Shown here in pieces: positions 26,670-37,600 of a stretch of 64,000 nucleotides of DNA. The number at the start of each line of letters is the position of its first letter. The first letter of the stretch is position 1. Origin of the DNA: Leisingera thetidis. GTDB lineage: Bacteria > Pseudomonadota > Alphaproteobacteria > Rhodobacterales > Rhodobacteraceae. The DNA lies in the NCBI RefSeq assembly GCF_025857195.1, contig NZ_CP109793.1:45967-109966 (forward strand), in the 5' to 3' direction. Made by a program: the position numbers and the translations under genes. Below the pieces are notes generated by a model, which saw only the letters and a program-made list of their open reading frames with translations, was not told the DNA's origin and made no database searches.

Positions 26670-28053
26670 CAGCTATGGCTGAATCTGGTGTTTGGGCGGT
26701 TTGAAAGCTGGCGGTGCATCTGGTTGGTTTGATGTCGCCAAACAAACCACCAACCATCGAGGACGCACCACCATGAATGACGCTACCATCATCGAATTTG
26801 CCGGTCGAGACACCGTGTCGGACCCGCTGACGGATCTTCTGCGCAAGGGCGCGCGGGAGCTTCTGCAAACGGCGGTCGAGGCGGAGCTGGACGCTTTCCT
26901 GGCCGAATTTGCGAAACACCGCACCCCGGAGGGCCGGGCCGCGGTTGTTCGGAACGGACACCACCCCGAACGCGCCGTGCAGACCGGGATCGGCCCGGTC
27001 ACGGTGCAGATCCCGAAGGTGCGCTCGAAGACGGGCGCGCCTGTGGCGTTCCGCTCGGCGCTGGTCCCGCCTACGTCCGCAAGGCGAAGTCGATCGAGGC
27101 GGCGCTGCCCTGGCTGTACCTCAAGGGCATCTCTACGGGCGAGATGGGCGCAGCACTCAAGGCGCTCCTGGGCCCGGACGCGACCGGCTTCTCGGCCAAG
27201 ACAGTGGCGCGGCTGAAGGCGCAATGGGCGGAGGAGTACGACGCCTGGCGCAAGGCCGATCTTGGCCGTGATGAATGGGTCTATGTCTGGGCCGACGGGA
27301 TCTACAGCGGCTTGCGCGGCACAGATGACCGGCTCTGCGCCCTGGTCGTGATCGGCGTCAATGCGCGCGGCGAGAAGCATTTCCTGGCCATCGAGGACGG
27401 CGTGCGGGAAAGCACCCAAAGCTGGCGCGAGGTCCTGCTGGGGCTCAAAAGCCGCGGCCTCAACGCTCCGAAACTGGCGGTCGGCGACGGGGCCATGGGA
27501 TTTTGGGCGGCTCTTGAGGAAGTCTATCCCTCCACCCGGCAACAGCGCTGCTGGGTGCATAAGACGGGCAACGTTCTGAACTATCTGCCAAAGCGCAGTC
27601 AGCCCAAGGCAAAGAAGGCGCTGCACGACATCTGGCAGGCCGAGACCCGTGAAGATGCCCGCAAGGAGTTTGACTTGTTCGTCGGCACCTACGAAGCGAA
27701 ATACCCCAAGGCGGTCGAATGCCTGGTCAAGGACCGCGACGAACTGCTGACCTTCTACGACTTCCCCCGCCCAGCACTGGCAGAGCATCAGGACGTCAAA
27801 TCCCATCGAGAGCGCGTTCGCCACCATCCGCCACCGCACGAAACGCACCAAGGGATGCCTGAGCCGGGACGGGATGCTCCACATGATGTTCAAGCTCGGC
27901 CAATGCGCTGAGAAAAGCTGGCGCAAGCTGCGCGGCTTCGCTCATCTCGCAGACGTCATCGAAGGCGTCGATTTCATCAACGGCATCAAGCCATCAACAC
28001 AAGATCAGGCCGCCGCTTGATGACCGCCCAAACACCAGATTTGACAATAGCTC
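26670..28053 (+). mobile_element. IS256-family element, copy 2, with 9-bp target duplication
   Basis: A 1384-bp element nearly identical to copy 1 at 16139. It is flanked by a perfect 9-bp direct repeat AGCCTTGGG (26661-26669 and 28054-28062), which fixes both ends. It sits between the matB 3' end and the promoter region of the ABC operon. The intact duplication shows a simple, probably recent insertion. Confidence 0.95.
26773..28020 (+). pseudogene. IS256-family transposase, two frameshifts
   Basis: This has the same start and sequence as the copy at 16242. Here the T-run at 26895-26897 is in frame, so AELDAFLAEFAKHRTPEG reads correctly. One base is missing near 27071 (PPTSVR instead of PPYVRK) and one C is extra in the C5 run at 27764-27768 (FPRPALAEH instead of FPAQHWQSI). 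Copy 1 is correct at both places. Combining the copies gives an intact transposase of about 416 residues. Confidence 0.9.
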
Positions 28054-28101
28054 AGCCTTGGGCCATACCATGCTCTCCGGTGACTACACCGCTCTTGCGC
28101 T

Positions 28102-29668
28102 CTACCGCCAAAAAACTGGACCTTTTTGCCCCGGTTGTGAGGAAAGGTTTCCGTTTGGTGAATAAAGGTCAGCAAATCGGGTCCGCAGTTCAGCCTTTTG
28201 CACCTTGCCCATGGCGTTGCGCGGCAAGGAATCCACGACAATCGCTGCCCTCGGCTGCTTGTAGCGGGCAAGTTTTTCGGAAAGCGCATGGAAAAGTCTG
28301 TCCTTTTCAAGAGCGGCTCCAGGCTGCAGCACCACCACCGCCGTCACGTACTCGCCGAAATCCGGGTGGGGCACACCGATAACTGCTGACTCGGCGATCT
28401 CGGGAAGCTCGTCGATGGCTGTTTCGACTTCCTTGGGATAGACGTTGTACCCTCCACTAATCACTAGGTCCTTGTCACGGCCGACGATGTGCAGGTAGCC
28501 GTCGGTGTCGACAAAGCCGAGATCGCCGGTGACGAAGAACCCGTCAGACCGAAATTCTGCGGCTGTTTTCTCCGGCATCCGCCAGTAGCCTTGGAACACG
28601 TTTGGCCCCCGGACCTCGATCACACCGGTTTCACCAGAGGCAACAAGCGCGCGCGTCTCGCGGTCGGTGATCCTGATCTCCACATCTGTCAGTGGAAACC
28701 CCACGGCCCCGGTTCGGCGCTCCCCATCGTAGGGGTTCGAAGCAATCATGCAGGTTTCTGTCATACCGTAGCGCTCGAGGATCACGTGGCCGGTCCGTAC
28801 AAAAAAATTGCGTGTGCACGTCCTGGAGCAAAGGCGCAGAACCCGACACGAAGAGTCGCATTGACCGGGTCGCGTCGCGGTCGAGTCGAGGCGAAGACAG
28901 AAGGCGGGTATAGAAGGTCGGCACGCCCATGAGCACAGTGGCATTAGCCATCTCGTCGATGACCTGGTCGACGTTGAAGCCGGTCAGAAAGATCATCGTG
29001 GCGCCTGCCGTGAGTGCCATGTTGCAGGCCACAAAGAGGCCATGGGTGTGAAATATCGGCAGCGCGTGAATAAGCCTGTCGGTGCTGTCGAAGCGCCAGG
29101 CCACGTTGAGGGCCATTGTGTTTGAAACCAGGTTTCCGTGGGTGAGCACCGCGCCCTTGGACCTTCCGGTTGTTCCCGACGTGTATAGAATGGCGGCAGG
29201 ATCAGTTGCCGACCGGCTGACCTGCGTGCGTGCCGGAGCAGCGCCAGCCACGCGATCCATCAATGTACCGTCTCCCTCCGCGCCAAGGCTTTCGACTGCC
29301 AGCGCAGGAGACGCGTATCGTGAGTTCTGGTCGAGCATGCGGGGGGAGCAGACAAATAGCCTTGGCTCCGCATCGCCCAAGAAATAGTCGATTTCGGCGC
29401 CGGTGTAGCTCGTGTTGAGCGGCAGGAACAAAGCCCCCGTCCGCAGACAGGCAAGATATAACAGGACCGCTTCGGCGCTCTTGTCCACTTGTACAGCAAC
29501 CCGGTCACCCGGAGATACGCCCAGATCCAGAAGCACCGTGGCAAACCGGAGAGCCAGATCCTGCGCCTCGCCATAGGTGATCTGCGACTGCCCCGGCCGC
29601 TCGAACAGCACCTTGAACTCATGCTTGCGGCAACAGAGGTCGAACATTTCCGGGATTGTACGGCTCAT
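28102..29668 (-). pseudogene. matB: malonyl-CoA synthetase, one frameshift
   Basis: From ATG 29668 (MSRTIPEMFDLCCRKHEF) this is an acyl-CoA synthetase with the AMP-binding motif ILYTSGTTGRSKGAVLTHGN and MatB-like ALPIFHTHGLFVACNM. A seven-A run at 28801-28807 breaks the frame in the segment that should read VHTQFFVRTGHVILERYGMT. The remainder (GYWRMPEKTAAEFRSDGFF, VTGDLGFVDTDGYLHIVGR, KDLVISGGYNVYPKE) is intact. It ligates malonate to CoA. It is 15 bp downstream of malonyl-CoA decarboxylase. The frameshift may be a base-call error. Confidence 0.9.
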
Positions 29669-29682
29669 TTCAATATCTCGCT

Positions 29683-31040
29683 TCAGATGGAGTATGGGTG
29701 TGACGGATCGATCAGGCAGCTGCGCCCCCGATGGCTCCGCAAGGCGCGCCGCATGGAGGGGCCGCAGGCGATGCTGCCTTCGTTCGCGAAGGACTCGTGT
29801 CGGGATTCGATCTCGTCCAGCTCGTAGAGGTAGTTGATCATCACGCCGTGTGCGCGCTCCAGCGCGCCTTTCGCCAAGTCCGCAGGCCAATTGACCCGAT
29901 ACGCCGAGGCGCCGTTGCCCAGATGAAAGCGCGCCACCGGATCCACGGGCGCGCCGGCCGCGGTCTTGCCATGGACAACGTATCGCGCCGCCCAATACTG
30001 GACCTGGGGCTCAAGACCCTCGCACAGGGCCGCGTCGTTTTGCCATGCTCCGGCGGCCAATTGCGCGGCCAGTTCCTGCGCTCCAGTGTCGTCCTGGGTG
30101 TTGAGCCAGCCGGCAAATCCGGGAGCCGGCGACAAGGTCACAAAGGTCCGAATGTCTGTCAATTCCTGCGAAAGGTTGCTAACCACCTGCTTGATGAGAA
30201 AATTGCCAAACGACACACCCTTGAGGCCCGGCTGGCAATTGCTGATCGAATAGAAAACCGCCGTATCGGGGGCGTCGCTGGAAGCGGAGCTGTCGAGGGA
30301 CAACAGCGGCATGATGGCGTCCGGAATTCCTTTGCACAGCGCTACCTCGACAAAGATAAGTGGCTCATCGCCGGTCGCGGGATGGAAGAAGCCGTAACAG
30401 CGGCGGTCGAACGGCTCGAGACGGCGTCGAAGATCGTTCCAGTCCCTGATTTGATGTACGGCCTCGTAGGCGACGATCTTTTTCCAGGATCGCAGCCGGT
30501 GAGTTCCAGTCGATCCGGCGCATCACCAGGAAGCCGCGGTTGAACCAGGACGTGAGCAGATGACAGAAATCGCTATCCAATGGCGCCAGATCTGGCTCTG
30601 AGCGCATCATCCGGAGCAGGTCCTGACGCATCCTGACCAATTGGATTGTGCCGCCGGGCGGGTGGTTGAGCATGCGCAGCAACTCCTGCCGCCTAGGCTC
30701 CACGGCTCTGAACAAGTCTACCAGTGCGGTTTCCGATTGGCCAGCCTCCCCAGGTCAAGTACGCGACCTTCAGAGCATCTGGGTCGGCGCTGTATTCGTC
30801 CAGAAGCAGCCGAAAGAAACGCGATTTGGCGGCGTCGTCGAGTTCGGCATAGGCTGCGAGCGCTTGGCCGGCCACGGCCATCCGCGATGCTTCGCCGCCC
30901 GGCAGCATCAGTTGCGCACAACCGTTGACAAGCCTGGTTTCGGCTGTTTGCGTCGACGTTTGCTTGGCTATCTTCAGGCCCATACGATCTGCGATGCTTT
31001 GGAAAAGGTCGCTCAGCAATGCGATGTTGGAACCCGTCAT
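29683..31040 (-). pseudogene. matA: malonyl-CoA decarboxylase, two frameshifts
   Basis: The frame starts at 31040 (MTGSNIALLSDLFQSIADRM). An extra C in CCCC at 30748-30751 and an extra T in T5 at 30479-30483 shift the frame. Corrected, it reads LTWEAGQSETALVDLFRAVE, FNRGFLVMRRIDWNSPAAIL, EKIVAYEAVHQIRDWNDLRR and VSFGNFLIKQVVSNLSQELT. This is a full malonyl-CoA decarboxylase of about 450 residues, which decarboxylates malonyl-CoA to acetyl-CoA. It is divergent from the GntR-type matR. Confidence 0.88.
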
Positions 31041-31090
31041 GACCTCTGTCTCCCGATGGCTTCTGCGTCTTATACACCCGAAAGACTATG

Positions 31091-31103
31091 TTGTATATAA
31101 CAA
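31091..31103. promoter_or_regulatory. MatR operator candidate
   Basis: TTGTATATAACAA (arms TTGT/ACAA) lies in the 130-bp divergent gap between malonyl-CoA decarboxylase and the GntR regulator. The rhizobial MatR operator is known to be TTGTATACAA-like, so this is a good candidate autoregulatory site. Confidence 0.6.
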
Positions 31104-31170
31104 AAACGGTTCTGGATTTTTCACCCAGGACCTTCTATGTTCTTTGAAAAGATTGAAAGGAGCATTGCGA

Positions 31171-31833
31171 TTGGTACGCAAGTCGAACACGGCTCACATC
31201 CGGGAAACGCTTGAGAACGCCATCATCAATGGCCAGTACTCGCCCGGGGCTCGCCTAGACCCGGAACGGCTGGCTCGCGAGTTCAATTGTTCCCGCACAC
31301 CAATTCGCGATGCGCTTCAGCAACTTGAAGCTTCGGGCCTGGTCCGCATCCACTCCAAGCAAGGTACCTTTGTCGCTGAATGGAGCATGGAAGAGCTGAC
31401 CGAACGGTTCGAAGCAATGGCAGAATTGGAAGCGACCTGCGCGCGCCTCGCCGCCCGGCGAATTACAAACGAGGAACTGGCGGAACTTGAAGAAAAGCAC
31501 GAAGCCACCCGCCAACTGGCAGAGGAAGAGCGCTTCGACGAATACTATGTTGCCAACTCGGCATTTCATCGCTGCATCTACAGAGCGTCTCATAATGCCT
31601 TTCTTGCGCAAGAGGCCATGCGCCTGCATTCGATGCTTCAACCCTATCGCCGAATACAGCTGCAAGTCCGCAACCGGGTAAAGCGGTCATTCAAGGAACA
31701 CGATGCAGTCGTTGCCGCAATTCGCAACGGCGACGACAAGGCTGCAGATAAGGCAATGCGGGATCATGTTCTGATACAAGGCGACCGATTTCACGATCTG
31801 CTTGCGGCGCTGAGGGTGGAAGCAGCACAGTGA
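31171..31833 (+). CDS. matR: GntR-family (FadR subgroup) regulator, probable MatR
   Basis: A TTG start at 31171 is chosen because AAAGGAG lies 8 bp upstream and no ATG/GTG fits. The product is 220 residues. The N-terminal winged HTH (HIRETLENAIINGQYSPGAR, LAREFNCSRTPIRDALQQLE) is followed by an all-helical FCD ligand domain with metal-type residues (ANSAFHRCIYRASHN, EHDAVV, DHV). It is divergent from malonyl-CoA decarboxylase/matB, the usual arrangement of matR, which represses malonate catabolism until malonate is present. Confidence 0.85.
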   Translation: MVRKSNTAHIRETLENAIINGQYSPGARLDPERLAREFNCSRTPIRDALQQLEASGLVRIHSKQGTFVAEWSMEELTERFEAMAELEATCARLAARRITNEELAELEEKHEATRQLAEEERFDEYYVANSAFHRCIYRASHNAFLAQEAMRLHSMLQPYRRIQLQVRNRVKRSFKEHDAVVAAIRNGDDKAADKAMRDHVLIQGDRFHDLLAALRVEAAQ

Positions 31834-32068
31834 AAGACAAGGTGCCTTGCTGGTCGCGTCAATATACTTGCACCGTTGTTTGCACAAAGTGATCTGAAGC
31901 TTGATTTCCCTCCAGCTTTCGGGGAAATCCGTCGGTTGATCTCTCGCCTCATGCGACCCTGGTTTCCAGTGTCGGTTTCATTGCGAATTGGCTTTGATGC
32001 TGTAACCGCCCCCCGACGGCATCGGTGTGCCAAGGTGGGATCGCAACAATCCATATTGGGAGGCGGTC

Positions 32069-33097
32069 ATGTCGGAGATTATCACGGTCGGACTGGATCT
32101 GGCGAAGAATGTGTTCCAGGTCCATGGTGCTGACAGCAAAGGCAGTGCTGTTTTACGCAAGAAGCTCAGAAGGGCCCAAGTGCTTGAATTCTTCGCTAAG
32201 TTGCCGCCCTGCGTGGTGGCGATGGAGGCCTGCGGGGGCGCGCATTTCTGGGGTCGGGAGCTGGCCAAGCTCGGTCACGACATCAAACTCATCCCGCCCG
32301 CCTATGTGAAGCCCTTCATCAAGCGGCAAAAAAATGACGTGGCGGACGCTGAGGCTATCTGCGAGGCGGCGCAGAGACCGAATATGCGCTTCGTGCCGGT
32401 GAAGAGCGAGGAAACGCAAGGGGCGGCCAGCGTCTTCCGCGTCCGAGAATTGCTCATCCGGCAGCGCACCTAGGCCATCAACGCGCTCCGCGGACACCTC
32501 ACCGAGTACGGCTGGGTCGTGCCACAGGGTGCGACGAATGCCCGGCGCCTGGTCGCCCTTGTCGCAGACGAGGCCTCAGGCCTGCCCGCCACGGCGCGGG
32601 CCTCCCTGACGGTCCTGACTGCAACGCTTGCCCAGCTCGACAGTCAGATCGAGACCTTGGATGCCGAGATCGACCGGCGAGCCAAGACGGATGAGGTTGC
32701 CCGGCGCCTGATGACGATCCCCGGCATCGGCCCGTTGATCGCCACGGCCATCGCCACTCTGGCTCCGCCGCCGGAAGCTTTCCGGAGGGGACGAGACTTC
32801 GCGGCATGGCTCGGCCTCACGCCGCGGCAGCACTCGACAGGCGGCAAGCAGAGGCTCGGCGCCACGACAAAGATGGGCGAGCGCTCTTTGCGCCGGTTGC
32901 TGATCATCGGGGCCAACAGCGTTATCATCAAGCGGCATTGCCACGCTTCGGCTCGTCCGGGAACGTGGTTGGCGGGAATGCTGGAGCGGAAGCCGACGAT
33001 GCTGGTCCGGGTCGCCCTCGCCAACAAAATGGCGCGGATCGTCTGGGCGCTGATGAAGAGCGGTGATATCTACCGGGCTCCGGCCATGGCGGCGTAA
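32069..33097 (+). pseudogene. IS110/IS1111-family transposase with one nonsense codon
   Basis: The start MSEIITVGLDLAKNVFQVHG shows the DEDD (RuvC-like) N-terminal domain (GLDLAKN, AMEACGGAHFWGREL, KNDVADAEAICEA). An in-frame TAG at 32471-32473 replaces the expected Gln in RQRTQAINALRGHLTEYG. The frame then runs on to 33097 with the Transposase_20 domain (RRLMTIPGIGPLIATAIATL, FAAWLGLTPRQHSTGGKQRL). Full length would be about 342 residues. Only one C-to-T change separates it from a working gene. The 235 bp upstream (31834-32068) hold its left end and no other gene. Confidence 0.9.
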
Positions 33098-33355
33098 GGT
33101 CCGCCAGCGGTCGCGAGGTCGTCGGAGCGGAGGAGGGCTGAGAGCAGCTTGGCGCAACGGTCGTGAGACGGGGTCGGAAGAACCAGAGTGCAACAGAGTG
33201 CCATCGAGCACGCGGCTTTGATTTGGTTCCGACCCGCGAACACCATGCGGGCCCGCGGCATGACGATGGCCGCATCACGAGGCCGGATACATGTCAGCAC
33301 CCGACACCGCGCCAAATTGCTCCAAAACCCTCTTGCGCAAGGGGCGGTTATACAT
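33098..33355 (+). other. non-coding 3' end of the IS1111-type element, candidate guide-RNA region
   Basis: About 258 bp follow the transposase without a credible gene. IS110-family elements are known to encode a structured bridge/seek RNA in a non-coding end, and for the IS1111 group this is the 3' side. The position fits. I have not derived a fold or target loops, so this is inference only. Confidence 0.3.
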
Positions 33356-34397
33356 GTTGCGCAAATAGCGTGAAGCCCGGACTTCCCCTTTCCCCAGACG
33401 CATTTATCCCATGGGCTCTGTGACAGGTATGCCAAGCGCGGTGTAGCCGTTCAGCACGGCGGCGCGGATCTGGAGTTCGGCGACCTGGCGATCGAAGTCT
33501 CGTGCCATGAGGCTCTGCCCCAGCAGCTTCACGCAATGCATCTTCGTCTCGGCGCGGCTTCGGCGGTGGTATCCGCTCCACTTTCGCCAGATTGCGCGGC
33601 CGAGGTATTTTGTTGCGCGCAGTGCTTCGTTCCGTGCGATGGCGCCCCCAGTTGACGGCTTCCACGGCTTGGCATTCCTGCGGGGCGGAATGACGGCATG
33701 GGCGCCCCGATCGGCGACGGCGTCATGACATTTGCGCGTGTCATACGCCCCGTCTGCGGTGACCGAGCCGATCTCCACATCAGCCGGGATCTGGCTGAGC
33801 AGTTCGGGCAGCATGGGCGCGTCGCCGACATTGCTACCGGTGATCTCGATGGCCCGGATCTCCAGCGTTTGCTCATCGACGCCGATGTGGATCTTGCGCC
33901 ACAAACGGCGTTTCGGGCCACCATGCTTGCGGGCGTGCCATTCGCCTTCGCCCTCTGCCTTGATGCCGGTACTGTCGATCAGTAGGTGCAGCGGGCCCTT
34001 GGAGCCCCGATATGGGATGTTGACGGCGAGGGTCTTTTGTCGGCGGCTGAGCGTGCTAAAGTCGGGCACCGACCAGTCGAGGCCGACCAAGCGCAACAGG
34101 CTCTCGACGAACCCGGTCGTCTGCCGCAGCGCCATGCCGAACAGCACCTTCATGGAGAGGCAGGTCTGGATGGCGGCATCGCTATACTGCGGCTGCCTGC
34201 CTCGCTTACCGGTGGGTGTCGGCACCCACGCCATGTCCGGATCGAACCAGATCGTCAGGGAGCCACGCTGCTTCAGCGCTTCGTTGTAGGCCGGCCAGTT
34301 CTTAGTCTTGTAGCTCGGCGGGATGGGTCTGTTCATGATGACCAGCTACCATGCTGGATTCACAAGATGAATCCCCCCCCCCCGGCATTTACGCAAC
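33356..34397 (-). mobile_element. IS5-family element
   Basis: A ~1042-bp element carrying an intact transposase. Short terminal inverted repeats are visible: GTTGCGCAAAT inward from 33356 and GTTGCGTAAAT inward from 34397. Near the right end is an 11-C tract (34373-34383). It has inserted in IS110-family DNA. I could not find a convincing target duplication, so the ends are approximate. Confidence 0.75.
33404..34336 (-). CDS. IS5-family transposase
   Basis: A 310-residue DDE transposase. It has an N-terminal DUF4096/InsH-like region (YSDAAIQTCLSMKVLFGMAL, RQTTGFVESLLRLVGLDWSV, PDFSTLSRRQK), then LLIDSTGIKAEGEGEW (first D), VTADGAYDTRKCHDAVADRG (second D) and RSRAETKMHCVKLLGQSL (E). All catalytic blocks are present and the frame is unbroken, so it looks active. 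Confidence 0.92.
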   Translation of the reverse strand: MNRPIPPSYKTKNWPAYNEALKQRGSLTIWFDPDMAWVPTPTGKRGRQPQYSDAAIQTCLSMKVLFGMALRQTTGFVESLLRLVGLDWSVPDFSTLSRRQKTLAVNIPYRGSKGPLHLLIDSTGIKAEGEGEWHARKHGGPKRRLWRKIHIGVDEQTLEIRAIEITGSNVGDAPMLPELLSQIPADVEIGSVTADGAYDTRKCHDAVADRGAHAVIPPRRNAKPWKPSTGGAIARNEALRATKYLGRAIWRKWSGYHRRSRAETKMHCVKLLGQSLMARDFDRQVAELQIRAAVLNGYTALGIPVTEPMG

Positions 34398-34494
34398 AAA
34401 GCCTTGCGAATTTCTGCGACGTGAGATTGCCCAAGGACAAATGGCTGTCCTTCGAGACATCCAAACCGATGAAAAGTTCGATATTCTCGACCAT
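34398..34494 (-). pseudogene. IS110-family transposase, N-terminal fragment
   Basis: The minus strand from ATG 34494 encodes MVENIELFIGLDVSKDSHLS, the start of a DEDD transposase, and is cut after ~30 residues by the IS5 right end. Its 5' leader (34495-34660) resembles the leader of the IS1111-type gene at 32 kb (both with ACCGCCCC and CGGCATC), so the two were related elements. It begins immediately after the pyruvate carboxylase stop. Confidence 0.75.
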
Positions 34495-34664
34495 GGTTCG
34501 TCCTCCTGGCTTGAAGCTCTGCTCTCCGAGGAACCCTCGTTGAAAGCCGCCAGTGTAGGGCTCCCCCCCGTCACGGGCAGCCGCAAAAGGACATACGGTC
34601 TTACATTGCAGACCCACGTTGGTACATTGATGCCGCCGTGGGGCGGTCGCATCATCAGAGCCCA

Positions 34665-37600
34665 TTACGCGCTATCCAGCTCCACCAGCAGGTCCTTTGC
34701 GTCGATCTGGCCACCCGGCTGGACGTGGACGGCCTTGACCGTTGCGTCGCGCTCGGCGTGGATGCCGGTTTCCATCTTCATCGCCTCGATGGTCAGCAGC
34801 ATGTCGCCTTCCTTGACCACCTGACCGGCGCTGACGGCGACCGTGGCCACGACGCCCGGCATCGGCGCGCCCACGTGGTTCGCGTTGCCCGCTTCCGCCT
34901 TGGGCCGCTGGATGGTCGAGGCTTTGACCAGCCGGTTCGGCACCCGGATCACCCGCGGCTGGCCGTTCAGTTCGAAGAACACCTTGACCTCGCCGCTCTC
35001 GTCGGTCTCGCCGATGGCCTGGCAACGGATTTCAAGCGTCTTGCCGGGGTCGATCTCGGCGGTGATCTCCTCGCCCGGCTCCATGCCGTAGAAGAACGTC
35101 CGCGTCGGCAGGGTGCGCACCGGGCCATAGGTCCGGTGACGGCCCATGTAGTCGAGGAAGACCTTGGGATACATCAGATAGCCGTTCAGGTCCTCGTCAT
35201 CGACCTGCTTGCCATCAAGCTGCCTGGACAGCTCGGTGCGGGTCGCTTCCAGATCGACGGCGGGCAGGTGCTTGCCGGGGCGCTCGGTGTTGGGCGCCTC
35301 GTCCTTCAGCACCTTGCGGATGATCTTGTCGGGGAAACCGCCCGGCGGCTGGCCCAGATTGCCGCGCATCATGTCGATGACCGAGTCGGGGAAGGCCACG
35401 TCGGCATTCGGATCCTCGACCTGCTCGCGGGTCAGACCCTGGCTCACCATCATCAGCGCCATGTCGCCCACCACCTTCGAAGACGGCGTGACCTTGACGA
35501 TGTCGCCGAACATCCGGTTCACGTCGGCATACATCTGCGCCACCTCGTGCCAGCGTTCCTCCAGCCCCAGTGAACGCGCCTGCGCCTTGAGGTTGGTGAA
35601 CTGCCCGCCCGGCATCTCGTGCAGATAGACCTCCGACGCCGGGGCCTGAAGGCCGCTCTCAAACGCCGCGTATTGCCCGCGCACCGCCTCGAAATAGTCG
35701 GAGATCTCGCGGATCGCCTTGATGTCGAGCCCGGTGTCGCGGTCGGTGTGGCGCAGCGCCTCAACCACGGTGCCCAGCGTCGCCTGCGACGTGTTACCCG
35801 AGAAGCTGTCCATCGCGCAATCCACCGCGTCCACGCCCGCCTCTGAAGCGGCGAGGATGGTGGCGCAGGCCACGCCGGCGGTGTCATGGGTGTGGAAGTG
35901 GATGGGCAGGCCCACCTCTTCCTTCAGCGCCCGGATCAGCACCTTGGCGGCGGCCGGCTTCAACAGGCCCGCCATGTCCTTGAGGCCGAGGATGTGGGGA
36001 GCCTGCGTCGCGCAACTCCTTGGCCGTGTTGACATAGTATTTCAGGTCGTACTTGGCCCGGTCCGGGTCCATGATGTCGCCGGTATAGCAGACGGTGCCT
36101 TCGCAGATCTTGTTGTTCTCGATCACCGCATCCATCGCCACTCGCATATTCTCGACCCAGTTGAGCGAGTCGAAGACGCGGAACACGTCGATGCCGGTCG
36201 CCGCCTGGCGCACGAATTCCCGCACCACGTTGTCGGGATAGTTGGTGTAGCCTACCCCGTTGCTGCCCCTCAGCAGCATCTGCGTCATCAGGTTGGGCAT
36301 CGCCTCGCGCAGGTCGCGCAGCCGCTGCCAGGGGCATTCCTGCAAGAAGCGATAGGCCACGTCGAAGGTCGCGCCGCCCCAGCATTCGACCGAGAACAGC
36401 TGCGGCAGGTTGGCGGCATAGGTCGGCGCCACCCGGATCATGTCGATCGAGCGCATCCGCGTCGCCAGCAGCGACTGGTGCCCGTCGCGCATGGTGGTGT
36501 CGGTGATCAGAAGCTGCCGCTGCGCCTTCATCCAGTCGGCGACCGCCTGCGGGCCCTTCTGCTCCAGCAGGTTGCGGGTGCCCATCTGCTGCTCGGCCTT
36601 CTTCGCCGGGGCTTGGGCTCTTTCAGATCGGCGCGGCGGCGGCCGGTCCTTGGTCTCGGGATGCCCGTTCACCGTGATGTCGGCGATATAGGTCAGAACC
36701 TTGCGCCGCGGTCGCGCCGCTTCTTGAAGGTGAACAGTTCGGGCGTCGTGTCGATGAACTTGGTGGTATATTCGTTCGACAGGAAGATCGGGTGTTTCAG
36801 CAGGTTGATGACGAAGTCGATGTTGGTGCTGACGCCCCGGATGCGGAACTCGCGCAGCGCGCGGTCCATGCGTGAAATCGCCTTTTCCGGCGTCGGCGCC
36901 CAGGCCGTCACTTTGGTCAGCAGCGAGTCGTAATACCGCGTGATCACCCCGCCCGCGTAAGCCGTGCCGCCGTCCAGACGGATGCCCATGCCGGTGGCCG
37001 AGCGATAGGCGGTGATGCGGCCATAATCGGGGATGAAGTTGTTTTGCGGGTCCTCGGTGGTGATCCGGGTTTGCAGAGCGTGGCCGTTGAGCTTGATATC
37101 GTCCTGCGACGCCATACCGGTGGCCTCGGCCAGCGTCTTGCCTTCGGCGATCAGGATCTGCGCCTGCACGATGTCGATGCCGGTCACTTCCTCGGTGACG
37201 GTGTGTTCGACCTGCACGCGGGGTTCACCTCGATGAAGTAGAACCTGCCCGTTTCCATATCCATCAGGAACTCGACCGTGCCCGCGCATTCATAATTCAC
37301 ATGGGCGCAGATGCGGCGGCCCAAGTCGCAGATCTCGGCGCGCTGCGCCTCGCTCAGATAGGGGGCAGGGGCGCGTTCCACGACCTTCTGGTTGCGGCGC
37401 TGGACCGAGCAGTCGCGTTCGTACAGGTGATAGATCTCGCCATGCTTGTCGCCCAGGATCTGCACCTCGACATGGCGGGCGCGGGTGATCATCTTTTCCA
37501 GATACCCCTCGCCGTTGCCGAACGCGGCCTCCGCCTCGCGGCGGCCTTCCAGCACCTTCTCCTCCAACTCGTCCTCGCACAGGATCGGCCGCATGCCGCG

